Assembly: GCA_903882665.1 (NCBI GenBank)
Contig: CAIRXW010000011.1
Coordinates: 1 to 64,000 of the forward strand
DNA from: an uncultured Chlorobiaceae bacterium
GTDB lineage: Bacteria > Bacteroidota > Chlorobiia > Chlorobiales > Chlorobiaceae
Direction: 5' to 3'
DNA: 64,000 bases
Under the pieces are notes generated by a model that saw nothing but the letters and a program-made list of their open reading frames with translations, searched no databases and was not told where the DNA came from. A program made the position numbers and the translations under genes. Positions 8,496 through 18,798 of this stretch are shown here, piece after piece. Within the stretch, counting starts at the first letter, position 1; the number at the start of each line of letters is the position of its first letter.

Positions 8496-9767
8496 TTACC
8501 CGCATCCGCCACCGGTGCCGGAGCAGCTTGAGCCGCAGGCATGAATCTGACTGCTTTTCATCAGATGTTTCAGATCCTGGCCGTTAAAAAGTCCGTAGAC
8601 AGCCTCTTCAATGACTCCCTCAAGCACCATGACTTCAATCCCTTTGGCCGTCATTACTTTTTTCGGGGAGTCGCCAGCTCCGTTGACGAGCAGTGCCCGG
8701 CAGTCATTCAGGGTATCGGCCAGTGCTTCCCACCGCTCTTTACCTCCGCCAGCGGGAGGGGCGGTTCTCGAATCAACAAGTATGCATGATCCTGTATCGT
8801 CCATGCTGTAAATCAGAAAGCGATCCGCTTCGCCGAGGTGCTGGTTGATCAGCACTCCCTCCATACTGCTGACGGCAATATAGGGCCGAAACTCAGCAGG
8901 GTTTTTGGGCAACGCGGCGGCCTCGGCAAGCTTCTGCATCATCTCTTCGCTGTTGATTTCGCCGATAATGCCGACTGCATCAGCGCGGCACCGGGCGCAG
9001 TGTTTCATTTGCGGCAAATACTGGCTTGTCGCTTTCTGGATTTCACTTACCATTTCCAGAGCTGGTTCGGCAATGTTTTCAAATACCGTCTCAGTCGTGC
9101 TGTAGTACGGCATGCAGTTCAAAATATCGGCTCCCAGTTCAGCAACTTTCCGTGCGACCTCGATGACATGGCTATCGTTGATGCCCGGAATAATAATCGA
9201 GTTTACTTTTGCGGTGACACCAACCTCCTTGAGTTTTTTCAATGCTTCAAGCTGGCGGTCGATCAGCAGTTTCGCGGCATCAAGGTCGCGGTACATTTTT
9301 TTGTTGTACCGTACCCATGCATAGATTTCCGCTCCGATTTCCGGATCAATAGCATTGATGGTAATGGTCACATGGCTCACCTGCAATTTTGCAAGCTCAT
9401 CAATATAAGGCAGCAGGTCGAGTCCGTTGGTTGCCACGCAGAGCAGCATCTCGGGATATTTGGCCCGAACCAGCCGGAGGGTTTCCATCGTCTCATCCGG
9501 GTTGGCGAAGGGATCGCCGGGACCGGCAATACCCACAACCGCAATGTTTGGCGAGAGGATCATTGCCTGATCAAGATAGTGCATGGCCTGTTGCGGCGAC
9601 AATATCTTGCTTGTCACGCCGGGACGGTTTTCGTTCATGCAATCGAATTTCCGGTTGCAGTAGTTGCACTGAATATTGCATTTCGGTGCAATCGGGAGGT
9701 GGATACGCCCGAACTTGTGGCGCGACGCATCGTTGAAACAGGGGTGGTTTGCGATTTTAAGTGTCAT
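8496..9767 (-). CDS. nifB: NifB, radical SAM synthase of the nitrogenase cofactor core
   Basis: 423 residues. Makes NifB-co, the carbide-containing iron-sulfur core of the iron-molybdenum cofactor. The radical SAM motif CNIQCNYCNRKFDC lies near residues 31-44, preceded by RIHLPIAPK. The radical SAM part runs to about residue 290. It is followed by a NifX/NafY-like domain (about 300-400) and a Cys/Gly-rich tail ending SCSGTGGGCG. Spacing to nifN upstream is 12 bases, and the ferredoxin gene follows. All parts look intact. Confidence 0.96.
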   Translation of the reverse strand: MTLKIANHPCFNDASRHKFGRIHLPIAPKCNIQCNYCNRKFDCMNENRPGVTSKILSPQQAMHYLDQAMILSPNIAVVGIAGPGDPFANPDETMETLRLVRAKYPEMLLCVATNGLDLLPYIDELAKLQVSHVTITINAIDPEIGAEIYAWVRYNKKMYRDLDAAKLLIDRQLEALKKLKEVGVTAKVNSIIIPGINDSHVIEVARKVAELGADILNCMPYYSTTETVFENIAEPALEMVSEIQKATSQYLPQMKHCARCRADAVGIIGEINSEEMMQKLAEAAALPKNPAEFRPYIAVSSMEGVLINQHLGEADRFLIYSMDDTGSCILVDSRTAPPAGGGKERWEALADTLNDCRALLVNGAGDSPKKVMTAKGIEVMVLEGVIEEAVYGLFNGQDLKHLMKSSQIHACGSSCSGTGGGCG

Positions 9768-9779
9768 GGTATCCTCCCT

Positions 9780-11132
9780 TTACATATAAGTATAGCCGAT
9801 TGATGAAGCATTCTGCCGCTGTTCGATAACGGTGTTGACGATCCGGTCAAACAGTTCCTGTGTGCCCCGGTACCCAAGATGGTGCATCCTCTGGCCTCCG
9901 AACCGGTCGTGAATCGGGAAGCCGAGCCGGAGCAGCGGGATATTGTTTTTTCTTGACATGGTATAGCCCTTGCTGTTGCCGATAAGAAAATCGGGTTTCA
10001 GCACTTTGGCTTCATCCTCGATATCAGCAAAGTCAACCCCCTCACGCACCTTGATACCGAGTTCTTCCATATCAGGGATAAGCTCCATGATCCGTTTTTT
10101 CAGCAGACCGCTTTTTCCTCCCGAGGCGCAGAGGAGGGGCGTCATACCGATTTCACTCAGAAATGCAGTCATGGCAACCACGAGGTCTTCTTCGCCGTAG
10201 AGGATGGCCTTTTTTTCAAAGACATATTTATGGCCGTCTGCATAAGCGTCAATCAGGCGGCGCCGTTCATCCTCATATTTTTCGGGCCTCGGCTTGCCTG
10301 TCAGCGTTTCGAGCAGGCTGAAAAACTTGTCGCTCTCCTTGATGCCGATGGGCAGGGAGAGATGATACCGCGGTACGTCGAACGCCTCTTCGAGATAGCC
10401 TGCAGCCGATTTTGATGCTTCAAGTGTTGAACCGAACTCAATGCTTGCTGACGCACTTCCCGCCGAAACAATAGCGCTTGCCGGAGTGCCACCGGGCGGT
10501 ATGCGGTGATACTCGCCCCACGGGCCGCCATCCATGGTCTGGGAGTAATCGGGCAGCAACATCAAGGGAGCCTTAAAATCATTGAATATCTCCTTGAGGT
10601 AGCGCAGGTCGGCTGGCGAGACCATGTTCGGAAAAAGGTTGATCAGGCTCTGCTCTTCGCCTTTCTCGGCCAGGGTTTTGACGGTTGCCCTTACGGCGGC
10701 ATGAAAGCCATCGATGTGGCTGCCCTGGTAGCTTGGCGTCGAGGCATGAATCAAAATCGGCATTGGTGTGCCGTTCTTGAACTCCTTCTTATACTCACGC
10801 AAAATTCCGGGTACATCATCGCCAATGGTCTCGCTCAGGCAGGTGGTTGCCACTCCGATAACCTGTGGCTTATACTGATCGGAGACGTTTTTCAGTCCGA
10901 TTTTCAGGTTATGGCTGCCGCCGAAGACCGCGCTCTCTTCATGGAAGTTTGATGAAGCGATATCGATCGGCTCTTTATAATGGCTGATCAGGTAACGCCG
11001 AATATAGGTGGCACACCCCTGTGAACCGTGCAGGAACGGTACACAGCTCTCTATCCCCCGGAATGCAAGGCATGCGCCAAGCGGGTTGCAGAGCTTGCAG
11101 GCGTTCTGTGTTGCTGTTTTTGCGTGTTTCAT
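9780..11132 (-). CDS. nifN: NifN, cofactor scaffold subunit
   Basis: 450 residues, beta-like partner in the NifEN scaffold on which NifB-co matures to the iron-molybdenum cofactor. NifK-like cysteine sites are visible: CNPLGACLAFRG, HGSQGCATYIRR and TTCLSETIGDD. The frame opens at 11165, but AGGAGG six bases before ATG 11132 decides the start. That ATG overlaps the nifE stop as ATGA, which indicates translational coupling and a one-to-one complex. Confidence 0.94.
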   Translation of the reverse strand: MKHAKTATQNACKLCNPLGACLAFRGIESCVPFLHGSQGCATYIRRYLISHYKEPIDIASSNFHEESAVFGGSHNLKIGLKNVSDQYKPQVIGVATTCLSETIGDDVPGILREYKKEFKNGTPMPILIHASTPSYQGSHIDGFHAAVRATVKTLAEKGEEQSLINLFPNMVSPADLRYLKEIFNDFKAPLMLLPDYSQTMDGGPWGEYHRIPPGGTPASAIVSAGSASASIEFGSTLEASKSAAGYLEEAFDVPRYHLSLPIGIKESDKFFSLLETLTGKPRPEKYEDERRRLIDAYADGHKYVFEKKAILYGEEDLVVAMTAFLSEIGMTPLLCASGGKSGLLKKRIMELIPDMEELGIKVREGVDFADIEDEAKVLKPDFLIGNSKGYTMSRKNNIPLLRLGFPIHDRFGGQRMHHLGYRGTQELFDRIVNTVIEQRQNASSIGYTYM

Positions 11133-12490
11133 AGGGTACCTCCTTTTCTTGGAGCGAACTGCCATACCGGGCTCATGACCGATTGATAGACCTCCAGTGC
11201 AAAATTATACATGCCGATAAATCCGGCCAGAGGGATCTTCCTCTCATGGTTATGATCGCAGAATCCGATACCAAGTTTGAAGGCTATCGGGCGTTCCTTG
11301 ACTCCTCCGATAAGCAGGTCAGCCTCTTTTTCAAGAATAAATTTTGAGAGCTCGACGGGATTAGAGTCGTCCACAATCACCGTTCCTTCATCGCACATCT
11401 CTTTCAACCGCGCATAATCATCCTTGTTGCCTGTCTGTGATCCGGCAAGCACGACCGACATGCCGATTGAACGCAATGCCTTGATGAGCGAGAATGTCTT
11501 GAATGCACCACCGACATAGATGGCCGCTTTCTTGCCCGTCAGCGCTTTTTTGAACTTTTGCAGCGAAGGGTAGAGCGTTTTCACCTCTTCACTGACAACC
11601 TGCTTTGCCGCATCCATAATATCAGGGCGGTCAGGAAAATATTTTGCGACATCATAGAGCGATTTCGACATATCCTCAATACCGAAGTAGGAGACCCTGA
11701 TATAGGGTATTCCATACTTCTCCTCCATCTCCTTGGCCAACCAGGTCATTGAGCCCGAGCACTGCACAACGTTGAGGGTTGCACCGTGTGCCCGCCGTAC
11801 CGCATCAATACGTCCGTCACCAGTGAGGGTTGCGACAACCTCAATGCCCATCTTTTCGTAGTACTGCCTGATAATCCAGGCTTCCCCGGCAAGGTTGAAT
11901 TCGCCAAGAATGTTGATACTGTACTTGCTGATCTCCTCGGTTGATCCTGTCCCGATCAGCTTCATCAAGGCATGGCAGGCGGCCTTGTAGCCATCCTTTT
12001 TGGTGCCCTTGAACCCTTCGGAATGAACCGGCAGCACCGGAATTCCGCACTCTTTGGCCACTTTTTTGCATACAGCATCAATATCGTCACCGATAAGGCC
12101 GACAATGCAGGTCGAATAGATAAAGGCTGCTTTTGGTTTATACTGCTCAATCAGTTCAATCAGCGAGTGGTAAAGCTTTTTTTCTCCGCCGTAGATGACA
12201 TCCATCTCCTGCAGGTCGGTGGAAAAGCTTAACCGGTGCAATTCAGGGCCTGAAGAGACAGCGCCCCGGATGTCCCACGTATAGGCCGCGCACCCGATAG
12301 GGCCATGAACAACATGAATAGCATCCGCTATGGGATAGAGCACCACGCGGGAACCGCAAAAGACGCAGGCTCGCTGGCTGACCGATCCGGAGAGGCTTGA
12401 AGTGTCGCAGGCAATATCGGGTTGCGACACCCCTTTTTTCTTTTCGAAGATCTGCTTTTGCCGTCCTTCAAGAATCGTGATCTGTTCCAT
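11129..12490 (-). CDS. nifE: NifE, cofactor scaffold subunit
   Basis: 453 residues, alpha-like subunit of the NifEN scaffold. Cysteine sites matching the NifD P-cluster positions are seen: RACVFCGSRVVL, HGPIGCAAYTWD and STCIVGLIGDD. The cofactor-pocket region reads VQCSGSMTWL, where NifD has its cofactor-ligating cysteine. An upstream extension of the frame to 12547 is possible, but the ATG at 12490, with an AGGGG-like site (AAAAGGGGTAGAAGCT) before it, gives the normal N-terminus MEQITILEG. The gap to nifK contains a short GCCCC/GGGGC stem (12567-12579). Confidence 0.94.
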   Translation of the reverse strand: MEQITILEGRQKQIFEKKKGVSQPDIACDTSSLSGSVSQRACVFCGSRVVLYPIADAIHVVHGPIGCAAYTWDIRGAVSSGPELHRLSFSTDLQEMDVIYGGEKKLYHSLIELIEQYKPKAAFIYSTCIVGLIGDDIDAVCKKVAKECGIPVLPVHSEGFKGTKKDGYKAACHALMKLIGTGSTEEISKYSINILGEFNLAGEAWIIRQYYEKMGIEVVATLTGDGRIDAVRRAHGATLNVVQCSGSMTWLAKEMEEKYGIPYIRVSYFGIEDMSKSLYDVAKYFPDRPDIMDAAKQVVSEEVKTLYPSLQKFKKALTGKKAAIYVGGAFKTFSLIKALRSIGMSVVLAGSQTGNKDDYARLKEMCDEGTVIVDDSNPVELSKFILEKEADLLIGGVKERPIAFKLGIGFCDHNHERKIPLAGFIGMYNFALEVYQSVMSPVWQFAPRKGGTL

Positions 12491-12594
12491 AGCTTCTACC
12501 CCTTTTACATAAAATGTTGTTGTCCTTCTTTCCCCCGGGGCTTGCACCCTGTGCTATCAAAATGCTGCCCCTGCGGGGCTGAAGAACTATTGCT

Positions 12595-13977
12595 TTACAT
12601 GACCAGTTCAAACTTTTCCTCAAGTGCGTCACGATCCTGGCGATCCATCACGGCATTGAGAAGTTTTTCAACCAACCTCAATCCTCCGCTGTACCCGACA
12701 TTCGGGAAGTAGCTGTGACCGATACGGTCGAGAATCGGGAAGCCGAAGCGGATAAAAGGAACATCTTCGTCACGTGCTATATACTTTCCATACGTGTTGC
12801 CGATCAGCAGATCAACCGGTTCATTCTTCATCCACTGGTGAAGCAGGAACATGTCTGCCTGAAGCCCGTTGCGGAATTTGGTTTCCGGAGAGCGTGCATC
12901 AAGAAGCTGGCGCATCTGTTTTTCAAAGCGCTGGCCGGGTGTGCCGCTGACGATATGAACAGGTTTCATGTTCAGGTCAAGCAGGAACTCGGTAAGCGGA
13001 AGCAGTTGATCCGGATCGCCGAACAGTGCCACTCTCTTGCCATATAAATACTGTTCCATATCGGCCATCACATCAACCAGACGTCCCCTTTCAGCCGTAA
13101 TCTCATCAGGCACCTTTACACCGGCAACCTGGCTGAGCGCCATAATGAAGCGGTCGGTTGCCGAGAGGCCGATGGGCATGTCAAGCGTTTCAAATGCCAC
13201 TTTGCAGCTCTTTTCGAGGGCGATTGCCGCTGGTTCTGCACTGATCGCTCCAAGAGCAAGTGAAGAGATGCTGTCGCCAGCGCTCTGCAGCTCTGCTACT
13301 GTGGTGCCGCCCTTAGGGTAGAACTCATGCTTGCCGGTTTGCGGAGCATCGAGTACATCCGAAGTGTCGGGGAAAAGCACAATCTTGACGCCAAGCTCTT
13401 TCGACAGACGCTTGATTTCACGCATGTCGGAAGGTTCCATCCAGCCGGCAATAATGTTGAACTGGTGCTTTTTTACACCGGTTGAGACGGCAAACTGGGT
13501 GGCAATACCCGTGACCATATTGGCATAACCGGTAACGTGCGATCCGATAAAGCTCGGTGTGCTGGCAAAAATGACATACTTGCCTTCAGGAACTTTTCCG
13601 TCATCCTTTGCTTTTCTCGTGATCTGCTGCAAATCATCACCAATTGTTTCAGAGAGGCAGGTCGAGTGCACCGCAATGATGTCAGGATCATAGACCGAAA
13701 AGATGGTTTCGATGGCCGCAAGGAGGTTTGCCTGGCCGCCGAACACTGAAGCACCTTCGGTGAACGAACTTGTTGCCGCCATAACAGGCTCTTTGTAGTG
13801 GCGGGTCAGGGTGCTGCGGTGGTAGGAGCAGCATCCTTGTGAGCCATGGCTGTGAGGCAGACAGCCATGAATACCGAGCGCTGCATACATGGCGCCGATT
13901 GGCTGGCACGTTTTCGCAGGGTTGATGGTCAGCCCTTCACGCTCTTTAACCTCTTTTGATGTGTGTCGTAATAACAT
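12595..13977 (-). CDS. nifK: NifK, beta subunit of molybdenum-iron nitrogenase
   Basis: 460 residues. Catalytic MoFe protein beta chain. P-cluster cysteines lie in CQPIGAMYAALG, GSQGCCSYHRS and STCLSETIGDD. It lacks the roughly 60-residue N-terminal extension of the Azotobacter protein, as do NifK proteins of the clostridial/GSB-like clade. It starts 26 bases after nifD. The tail ends EEKFELVM. It pairs with NifD as an alpha2-beta2 tetramer in the cytoplasm. Confidence 0.96.
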   Translation of the reverse strand: MLLRHTSKEVKEREGLTINPAKTCQPIGAMYAALGIHGCLPHSHGSQGCCSYHRSTLTRHYKEPVMAATSSFTEGASVFGGQANLLAAIETIFSVYDPDIIAVHSTCLSETIGDDLQQITRKAKDDGKVPEGKYVIFASTPSFIGSHVTGYANMVTGIATQFAVSTGVKKHQFNIIAGWMEPSDMREIKRLSKELGVKIVLFPDTSDVLDAPQTGKHEFYPKGGTTVAELQSAGDSISSLALGAISAEPAAIALEKSCKVAFETLDMPIGLSATDRFIMALSQVAGVKVPDEITAERGRLVDVMADMEQYLYGKRVALFGDPDQLLPLTEFLLDLNMKPVHIVSGTPGQRFEKQMRQLLDARSPETKFRNGLQADMFLLHQWMKNEPVDLLIGNTYGKYIARDEDVPFIRFGFPILDRIGHSYFPNVGYSGGLRLVEKLLNAVMDRQDRDALEEKFELVM

Positions 13978-14003
13978 AATTTAATAGTCTCCGTTTTCCC
14001 TCA

Positions 14004-15638
14004 TTACTGTGTCACGTAACTGGCTGCAAGTCCTGCACCGTTTCCGTTCTTTTCCCATGGTGCCTTGATCAGTTTCCATACCGGGTTGTTCACCATACGG
14101 TCGATGTCTTTATAGAAGTTAACCGCTCCCTCAAAGCCAGTGTAAGGACCGCCGTAATCGTAGCTGTGAAGCTGTTTGAGCGGAATACCCATTTTCTGAA
14201 CCACATACTTCTCCTTGATACCGGCGCAGAATATATCCGGCTTGTAGATCTCGATCAGCTTTTCAGACTCATAGTGGCTGAGGTCATCAACAACGAGCGA
14301 CTTCCTGGTCATCTGCTTCATCATTCCCTCATAGCCGTTAATCTCCAGTCCCTTCTCTTTCAGTGCTTTAAGCTCCGCTTCGGTTTTTCTCGGATTGAAG
14401 AGTTCCGGATCAGGGAGCACTTTCAGCTCCTCAATGTTCTTGCTGTCGGCATCAATCTTGATGCTGGGCAGCACGTGACGACCTTCGTAGTCATCGCGGT
14501 GTGCAAACTCATATCCTGCGGCCACCGTTGTCATGCCAAGCTCGGCAAAGAGATCCTGGTAGTGGTGGGCACGTGATCCACCCACAAAGAGCATGGCCGT
14601 TTTGCCAGTCGTTCTTGGCAGGATTTCATCAATGACCGCTTTCACTCTCGGTGTCTCCTCCGCAATCACCTCTTCGACCTTTGCCTTGAGTTCCTCGTCG
14701 CCAAAGTATTCAGCAATTTTGCGGAGCGACTTGGCTGTCGATTCGGCGCCGACAAAGTTGACCTTCATCCATGGAATACCGTACTTCGTCTCCATCATGT
14801 CACCCATATAGTTGATCGACCGGTGACAAAGGATGACGTTTAAATCTGCTGTATGGGCGTTTTCTATCGCTCTGACCGTTGAGTTGCCGCTGAAGGAAGC
14901 GACCAGTGTAATGCCGACCTTCTCAAAAATGCGTTCAATCTCAAAAGCGTCACCGCCAATGTTATACTCGCCAAGCAGGTTGAGCTTGAACTTGCCCACG
15001 CTCGGGGTGTTGTTGCGGCCAACCATGTGCTTGAAGACGCCGTTGTTGGCAATGTGGTGGCCAGCCGACTGGCTTACGCCCCTGTACCCTTCGCAACTGA
15101 ACCCAAAGACGTTGCAGTCACCGAACTTCTCACGCATCTCTTTTGATGCCGCATGAACGTCATCACCAATCAGGCCAACCGGACAGGTCGAGAAGATGGC
15201 GATGGATTTCGGATGAAAGAGGTCATAAGCCTCCTGGATTGCAATTTTCAGCTTCTTTTCACCGCCGAAAACCACATTCTCCTCCTGCATATCAGTCGAG
15301 AAGCAGTAGGGGATATAGTTTGCGTCCATCAGCGACTCGGTTCTGGTCTGGTTACGGCGGGTTAACCAGGCATAAAAGCTGCAACCGATCGGGCCGTGTA
15401 CAATGTTGACGATATCGCGTGTAGGTCCGAGCACCACACCCTTGCAACCGGCATAAGAGCATCCACGCTGCGTGATGATGCCTGGAACGGTACGCACGTT
15501 TGCCTGTACTTCGGGAATAATTAGCGGGTCATTGACAATAATCGACTTGGCCCGTTTTTTTGCGACCTTGGCCGGGTATTTTTGTATCAGCTCCTCCCTG
15601 ACTTTGGAAGGATCGGGAAAATGTATGTTCGCCTCCAT
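14004..15638 (-). CDS. nifD: NifD, alpha subunit of molybdenum-iron nitrogenase
   Basis: 544 residues. The P-cluster cysteines lie in RGCSYAGCKG, HGPIGCSFYAW and STCPVGLIGDD. The cofactor ligands are in ILCHRSINYM (Cys) and QLHSYDYGGPY (His). The substrate-channel residues of CEGYRGVSQSAGHHIAN (Gln, His) and WLTRRN (Arg) are kept. Between about residues 385 and 445 there is a roughly 50-residue insertion (PSIKIDADSKNIEELKVLPD and following) not found in Azotobacter. That insertion is characteristic of the anaerobe clade of Mo-nitrogenases. All catalytic residues expected for an active molybdenum enzyme are present. Confidence 0.97.
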   Translation of the reverse strand: MEANIHFPDPSKVREELIQKYPAKVAKKRAKSIIVNDPLIIPEVQANVRTVPGIITQRGCSYAGCKGVVLGPTRDIVNIVHGPIGCSFYAWLTRRNQTRTESLMDANYIPYCFSTDMQEENVVFGGEKKLKIAIQEAYDLFHPKSIAIFSTCPVGLIGDDVHAASKEMREKFGDCNVFGFSCEGYRGVSQSAGHHIANNGVFKHMVGRNNTPSVGKFKLNLLGEYNIGGDAFEIERIFEKVGITLVASFSGNSTVRAIENAHTADLNVILCHRSINYMGDMMETKYGIPWMKVNFVGAESTAKSLRKIAEYFGDEELKAKVEEVIAEETPRVKAVIDEILPRTTGKTAMLFVGGSRAHHYQDLFAELGMTTVAAGYEFAHRDDYEGRHVLPSIKIDADSKNIEELKVLPDPELFNPRKTEAELKALKEKGLEINGYEGMMKQMTRKSLVVDDLSHYESEKLIEIYKPDIFCAGIKEKYVVQKMGIPLKQLHSYDYGGPYTGFEGAVNFYKDIDRMVNNPVWKLIKAPWEKNGNGAGLAASYVTQ

Positions 15639-15676
15639 GTAGCTCTCTCCGTTTACACCTTTTAAATATTGCTCTG

Positions 15677-16054
15677 TTAGTTCAGTGCTTCATCACCCTT
15701 TTCGCTGGTTCTGACCCTTATGGTTTCGACAATCGGCGTTACAAAGATCTTGCCATCACCGGGTTTACCTGTCTGGTTTGCCTTGATGATGGTGTCGATA
15801 GCGGTTTTGTACAACTCATCAGGCACAACCACAGTCAGAATTCTCTTGGCCACAAGCCTCGGTGCGTTGCCAAGCTGGGCAATGGCCTCGGGGTGGCCTT
15901 CAGCAGCGCCATTGAGAATATCATAATGAACCACGCCCTTGCCGCGACCCATCACCCTTCCGGTAGCGGTAAATGCCGGAATACCTGCTTCAATCAGCGC
16001 TTTCTTCGTTGCATTCACCTTGTTGATCCGTATGACTGAAATAATCTCTTTCAT
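15677..16054 (-). CDS. nifI2: NifI2, PII-like nitrogenase switch-off regulator
   Basis: 125 residues, GlnB family. Begins MKEIISVIRINKVNATKKAL and has the longer T-loop region (MGRGKGVVHYDILNGAAEGH) typical of NifI2. The C-terminal signature PGDGKIFVTPIVETIRVRTSEKG is the family ATP-binding B/C loop. With NifI1 it binds and inhibits dinitrogenase when fixed nitrogen is available, relieved by 2-oxoglutarate and ATP. Its ATG directly follows the NifI1 stop codon (TGA-ATG). Confidence 0.93.
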   Translation of the reverse strand: MKEIISVIRINKVNATKKALIEAGIPAFTATGRVMGRGKGVVHYDILNGAAEGHPEAIAQLGNAPRLVAKRILTVVVPDELYKTAIDTIIKANQTGKPGDGKIFVTPIVETIRVRTSEKGDEALN

Positions 16055-16411
16055 TCAAGCCTCCTTTGCTGACGCAAGCATTGGTTCTGTTTCTCTTTCA
16101 CCAGAGCTTATGGTGTAAACCTCCTCTACGCTTGAAATAAAGATCTTTCCGTCACCGAACTTTCCTTCCGGGCCTGACTTTGCATTCTCCATGATGGCTC
16201 GTATCACGAAATCCTTGTCATTGTCGGGCACCACAACGAAGAGCATCTCTTTGGGGATTTCGTCATAGACCACATCGCCAACGCGCAGACCGCGCTGCTT
16301 GCCTCGTCCGACAACCGAGATTTTCGTTACAGCCGGGAATCCAGCATCGAGCAGTCCCTGCATGACATCATAAACCTTTTCCGGCCTGACGATTGTTCTG
16401 ATCATTAACAT
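16055..16411 (-). CDS. nifI1: NifI1, PII-like nitrogenase switch-off regulator
   Basis: 118 residues, GlnB family. Begins MLMIRTIVRPEKVYDVM; has VVGRGKQRGLRVGDVVYDEIPKE in the T-loop region and FGDGKIFISSVEEVYTISSGE at the C-terminus. Position between nifH and nifD, paired with nifI2, is the arrangement known from archaea, clostridia and green sulfur bacteria. GGAG lies nine bases before the chosen ATG; the third codon is another ATG. Confidence 0.93.
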   Translation of the reverse strand: MLMIRTIVRPEKVYDVMQGLLDAGFPAVTKISVVGRGKQRGLRVGDVVYDEIPKEMLFVVVPDNDKDFVIRAIMENAKSGPEGKFGDGKIFISSVEEVYTISSGERETEPMLASAKEA

Positions 16412-16429
16412 GTGCTTGTACTCCGTTTT

Positions 16430-17266
<837 letters not shown>

Positions 17267-17342
17267 TTAGGTTTTTATTGCCGTTCTCATTAACTCTTCA
17301 GGCGTTCCTTGTTTTTATCCTGAATTGTTATGCTTTTATAGG

Positions 17343-17358
17343 TGCAAGATGCGTGCCA
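17343..17358 (-). promoter_or_regulatory. Sigma-54 (-24/-12) promoter of the nif operon
   Basis: Read on the minus strand the sequence is TGGCACGCATCTTGCA, a complete match to the sigma-54 consensus TGGCAC-N5-TTGCW. Transcription would start near 17332, leaving an untranslated leader of about 80 bases before nifH. The NifA-type activator encoded at 47672-49306 in this window is the expected activator. Confidence 0.87.
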
Positions 17359-17420
17359 AAGCGAACGTTTTTCAAAAAAGTTTTTTTTAAAAAAACAGCA
17401 GAGAGGGCGCAAAGGCGCAT

Positions 17421-17445
17421 GGCTGAAGGGTTTCAGCCTTTTTTT
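17421..17445 (+). terminator. Plus-strand intrinsic terminator upstream of nifH
   Basis: Arms GGCTGAA / TTCAGCC with a 4-base loop, followed by seven T on the plus strand. No plus-strand gene is recognised immediately before it, since nif runs the other way. It may end a short RNA transcribed divergently from nif, or simply stop readthrough. Confidence 0.6.
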
Positions 17446-17798
17446 GGGGAGCTGTTTTTTTATTTATGGGCTTAAATTTTTAAGACGCAGCGCTATGATG
17501 CAAGATGAAACGTTCTACAAATCGGTAGGAAGATGGGGTGTGTTACATTTTGGTAGGAAATATGCAATTCATGAGAGGCGGCCTGTTGGCAGTAGCCCAC
17601 CCCTCTTTTTGCGGAAAAATCAATTTTTAGCCGCTCTTGTCTCGTCAAAACGCAGCAACAGGCTCTATGCTGGTCGCCAGTCAGAGATAAATCTACAAAA
17701 ATGTATAAATCTTGCATTTGTCACGCGGGAGTACGGCTCAAATTTCTCCTCAATGCCAGCAACTCCGTTTTTTTGAAGTTTTCGTCCGATAGCTCAAG

Positions 17799-18386
17799 TC
17801 ATGCCTTGATGCGGTGGAGCTGTTCATTAATAAGTTCCAGATCAAAAAATTCCGGGTCGAAATTGTCGATGCCAAAATTCTCTTCCAGCCATTCAACTCT
17901 CTCTGCGTACTCAGGGCTCGACTTGTCGCTCATGATCCCAATCAGATCCATGTATCCCCAAATACCACCACAATCTTCAGGCGGGCAAGCCCTTTTGCCA
18001 TTGATGCAATGCGGAAGCTGCATGGCGCTGTCAAAAGGCAGCTTTTTTTCAAGCACGAGCTTGTGCTCCCAGCTATCACCAAAATCATACTCATAGGTCA
18101 GCCAATCCTTTTCTTTCGATAACAGGCTCGATAATATTGTTTTGTTTTCATCCGTCACCGACATGCCGAAAAAAACGTCCTCCTTATCCGGTACACCATA
18201 CAGCTCTCTTCCCAGAACAAATTGATGGAGGTGTTCGCCCTCCCAATCCATGATCACTTGCAATACCTGGTGGAGCTTGCCGAGCGTGATCGTGTCGGGC
18301 ACAAGGATTCGCCGCCATATCGGAGGCTTTGAGCCCCTTAACGTGACTTTTAACTGAAAAATGGCCTGTGGTGCTTTGGTTTTCAT
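17799..18386 (-). CDS. pRiA4b ORF-3-like (TnpR-associated) family protein
   Basis: 195 residues. The N-terminal half (IFQLKVTLRGSKPPIWRRILVP, then LGKLHQVLQVIMDW and HLHQF) is the signature of the plasmid pRiA4b ORF-3-like family, often found on plasmids and with IS1096-type elements. A tryptophan-rich YEYDFGDSWEHKL follows, then a Cys-containing segment (CINGKRACPPEDCGG) that may bind metal. Molecular function is not established. It is divergent from the conflict-system operon and marks the left end of the accessory island. Confidence 0.82.
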   Translation of the reverse strand: MKTKAPQAIFQLKVTLRGSKPPIWRRILVPDTITLGKLHQVLQVIMDWEGEHLHQFVLGRELYGVPDKEDVFFGMSVTDENKTILSSLLSKEKDWLTYEYDFGDSWEHKLVLEKKLPFDSAMQLPHCINGKRACPPEDCGGIWGYMDLIGIMSDKSSPEYAERVEWLEENFGIDNFDPEFFDLELINEQLHRIKA

Positions 18387-18798
18387 AGCCCTTCCTTTTT
18401 AACATGTTAACAGACATTGTACCCGATCACCGAGCGATTGCACAGCATGGCGCCTTTTTTTTGCAGCTCGCGAAATATACTATACCAATCAAATATTTCC
18501 AGCCCACCCCTGCTAACTCCGTTGGCATTCGGGGTAGTTTTTTATTTTTTTCGATGCTTTTTTCTGAGACCATTTTGCGGATTTTTTGGGTAATCCGCAT
18601 GGATAAAGCCTCATTAAAAAGTAAATTGTGCGGTATCCTCCAGCCTGCGCCAGGCTATGGTGAGTGTGACGGGCATCGCTCTGCAGCATGTGTAACTTGC
18701 ACGTTGCCGCGTTGAGGGTGGGTGGTTCAGTTCAAAAGGCAGATACAGGAAATACAAGGGCTCTTTTTCGATTCATTGCTCAACTCAGGGAAACAATT
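18387..18798. other. Promoter region of the MoxR/FGE operon, 412 bp
   Basis: No gene is seen. It contains TAAAAAGTAAATTG at 18615-18628, which recurs exactly at 28704-28717 upstream of the CHAT operon, and a short AGCCTG/CAGGCT palindrome near 18642-18656. The open frame of the next gene extends back to 18688, but composition there is unlike the rest of that protein. Confidence 0.5.

Noticed and set aside
8838-9803. 321-codon plus-strand frame
   Set aside because: Fully antisense to nifB, with no family resemblance and no ribosome site.
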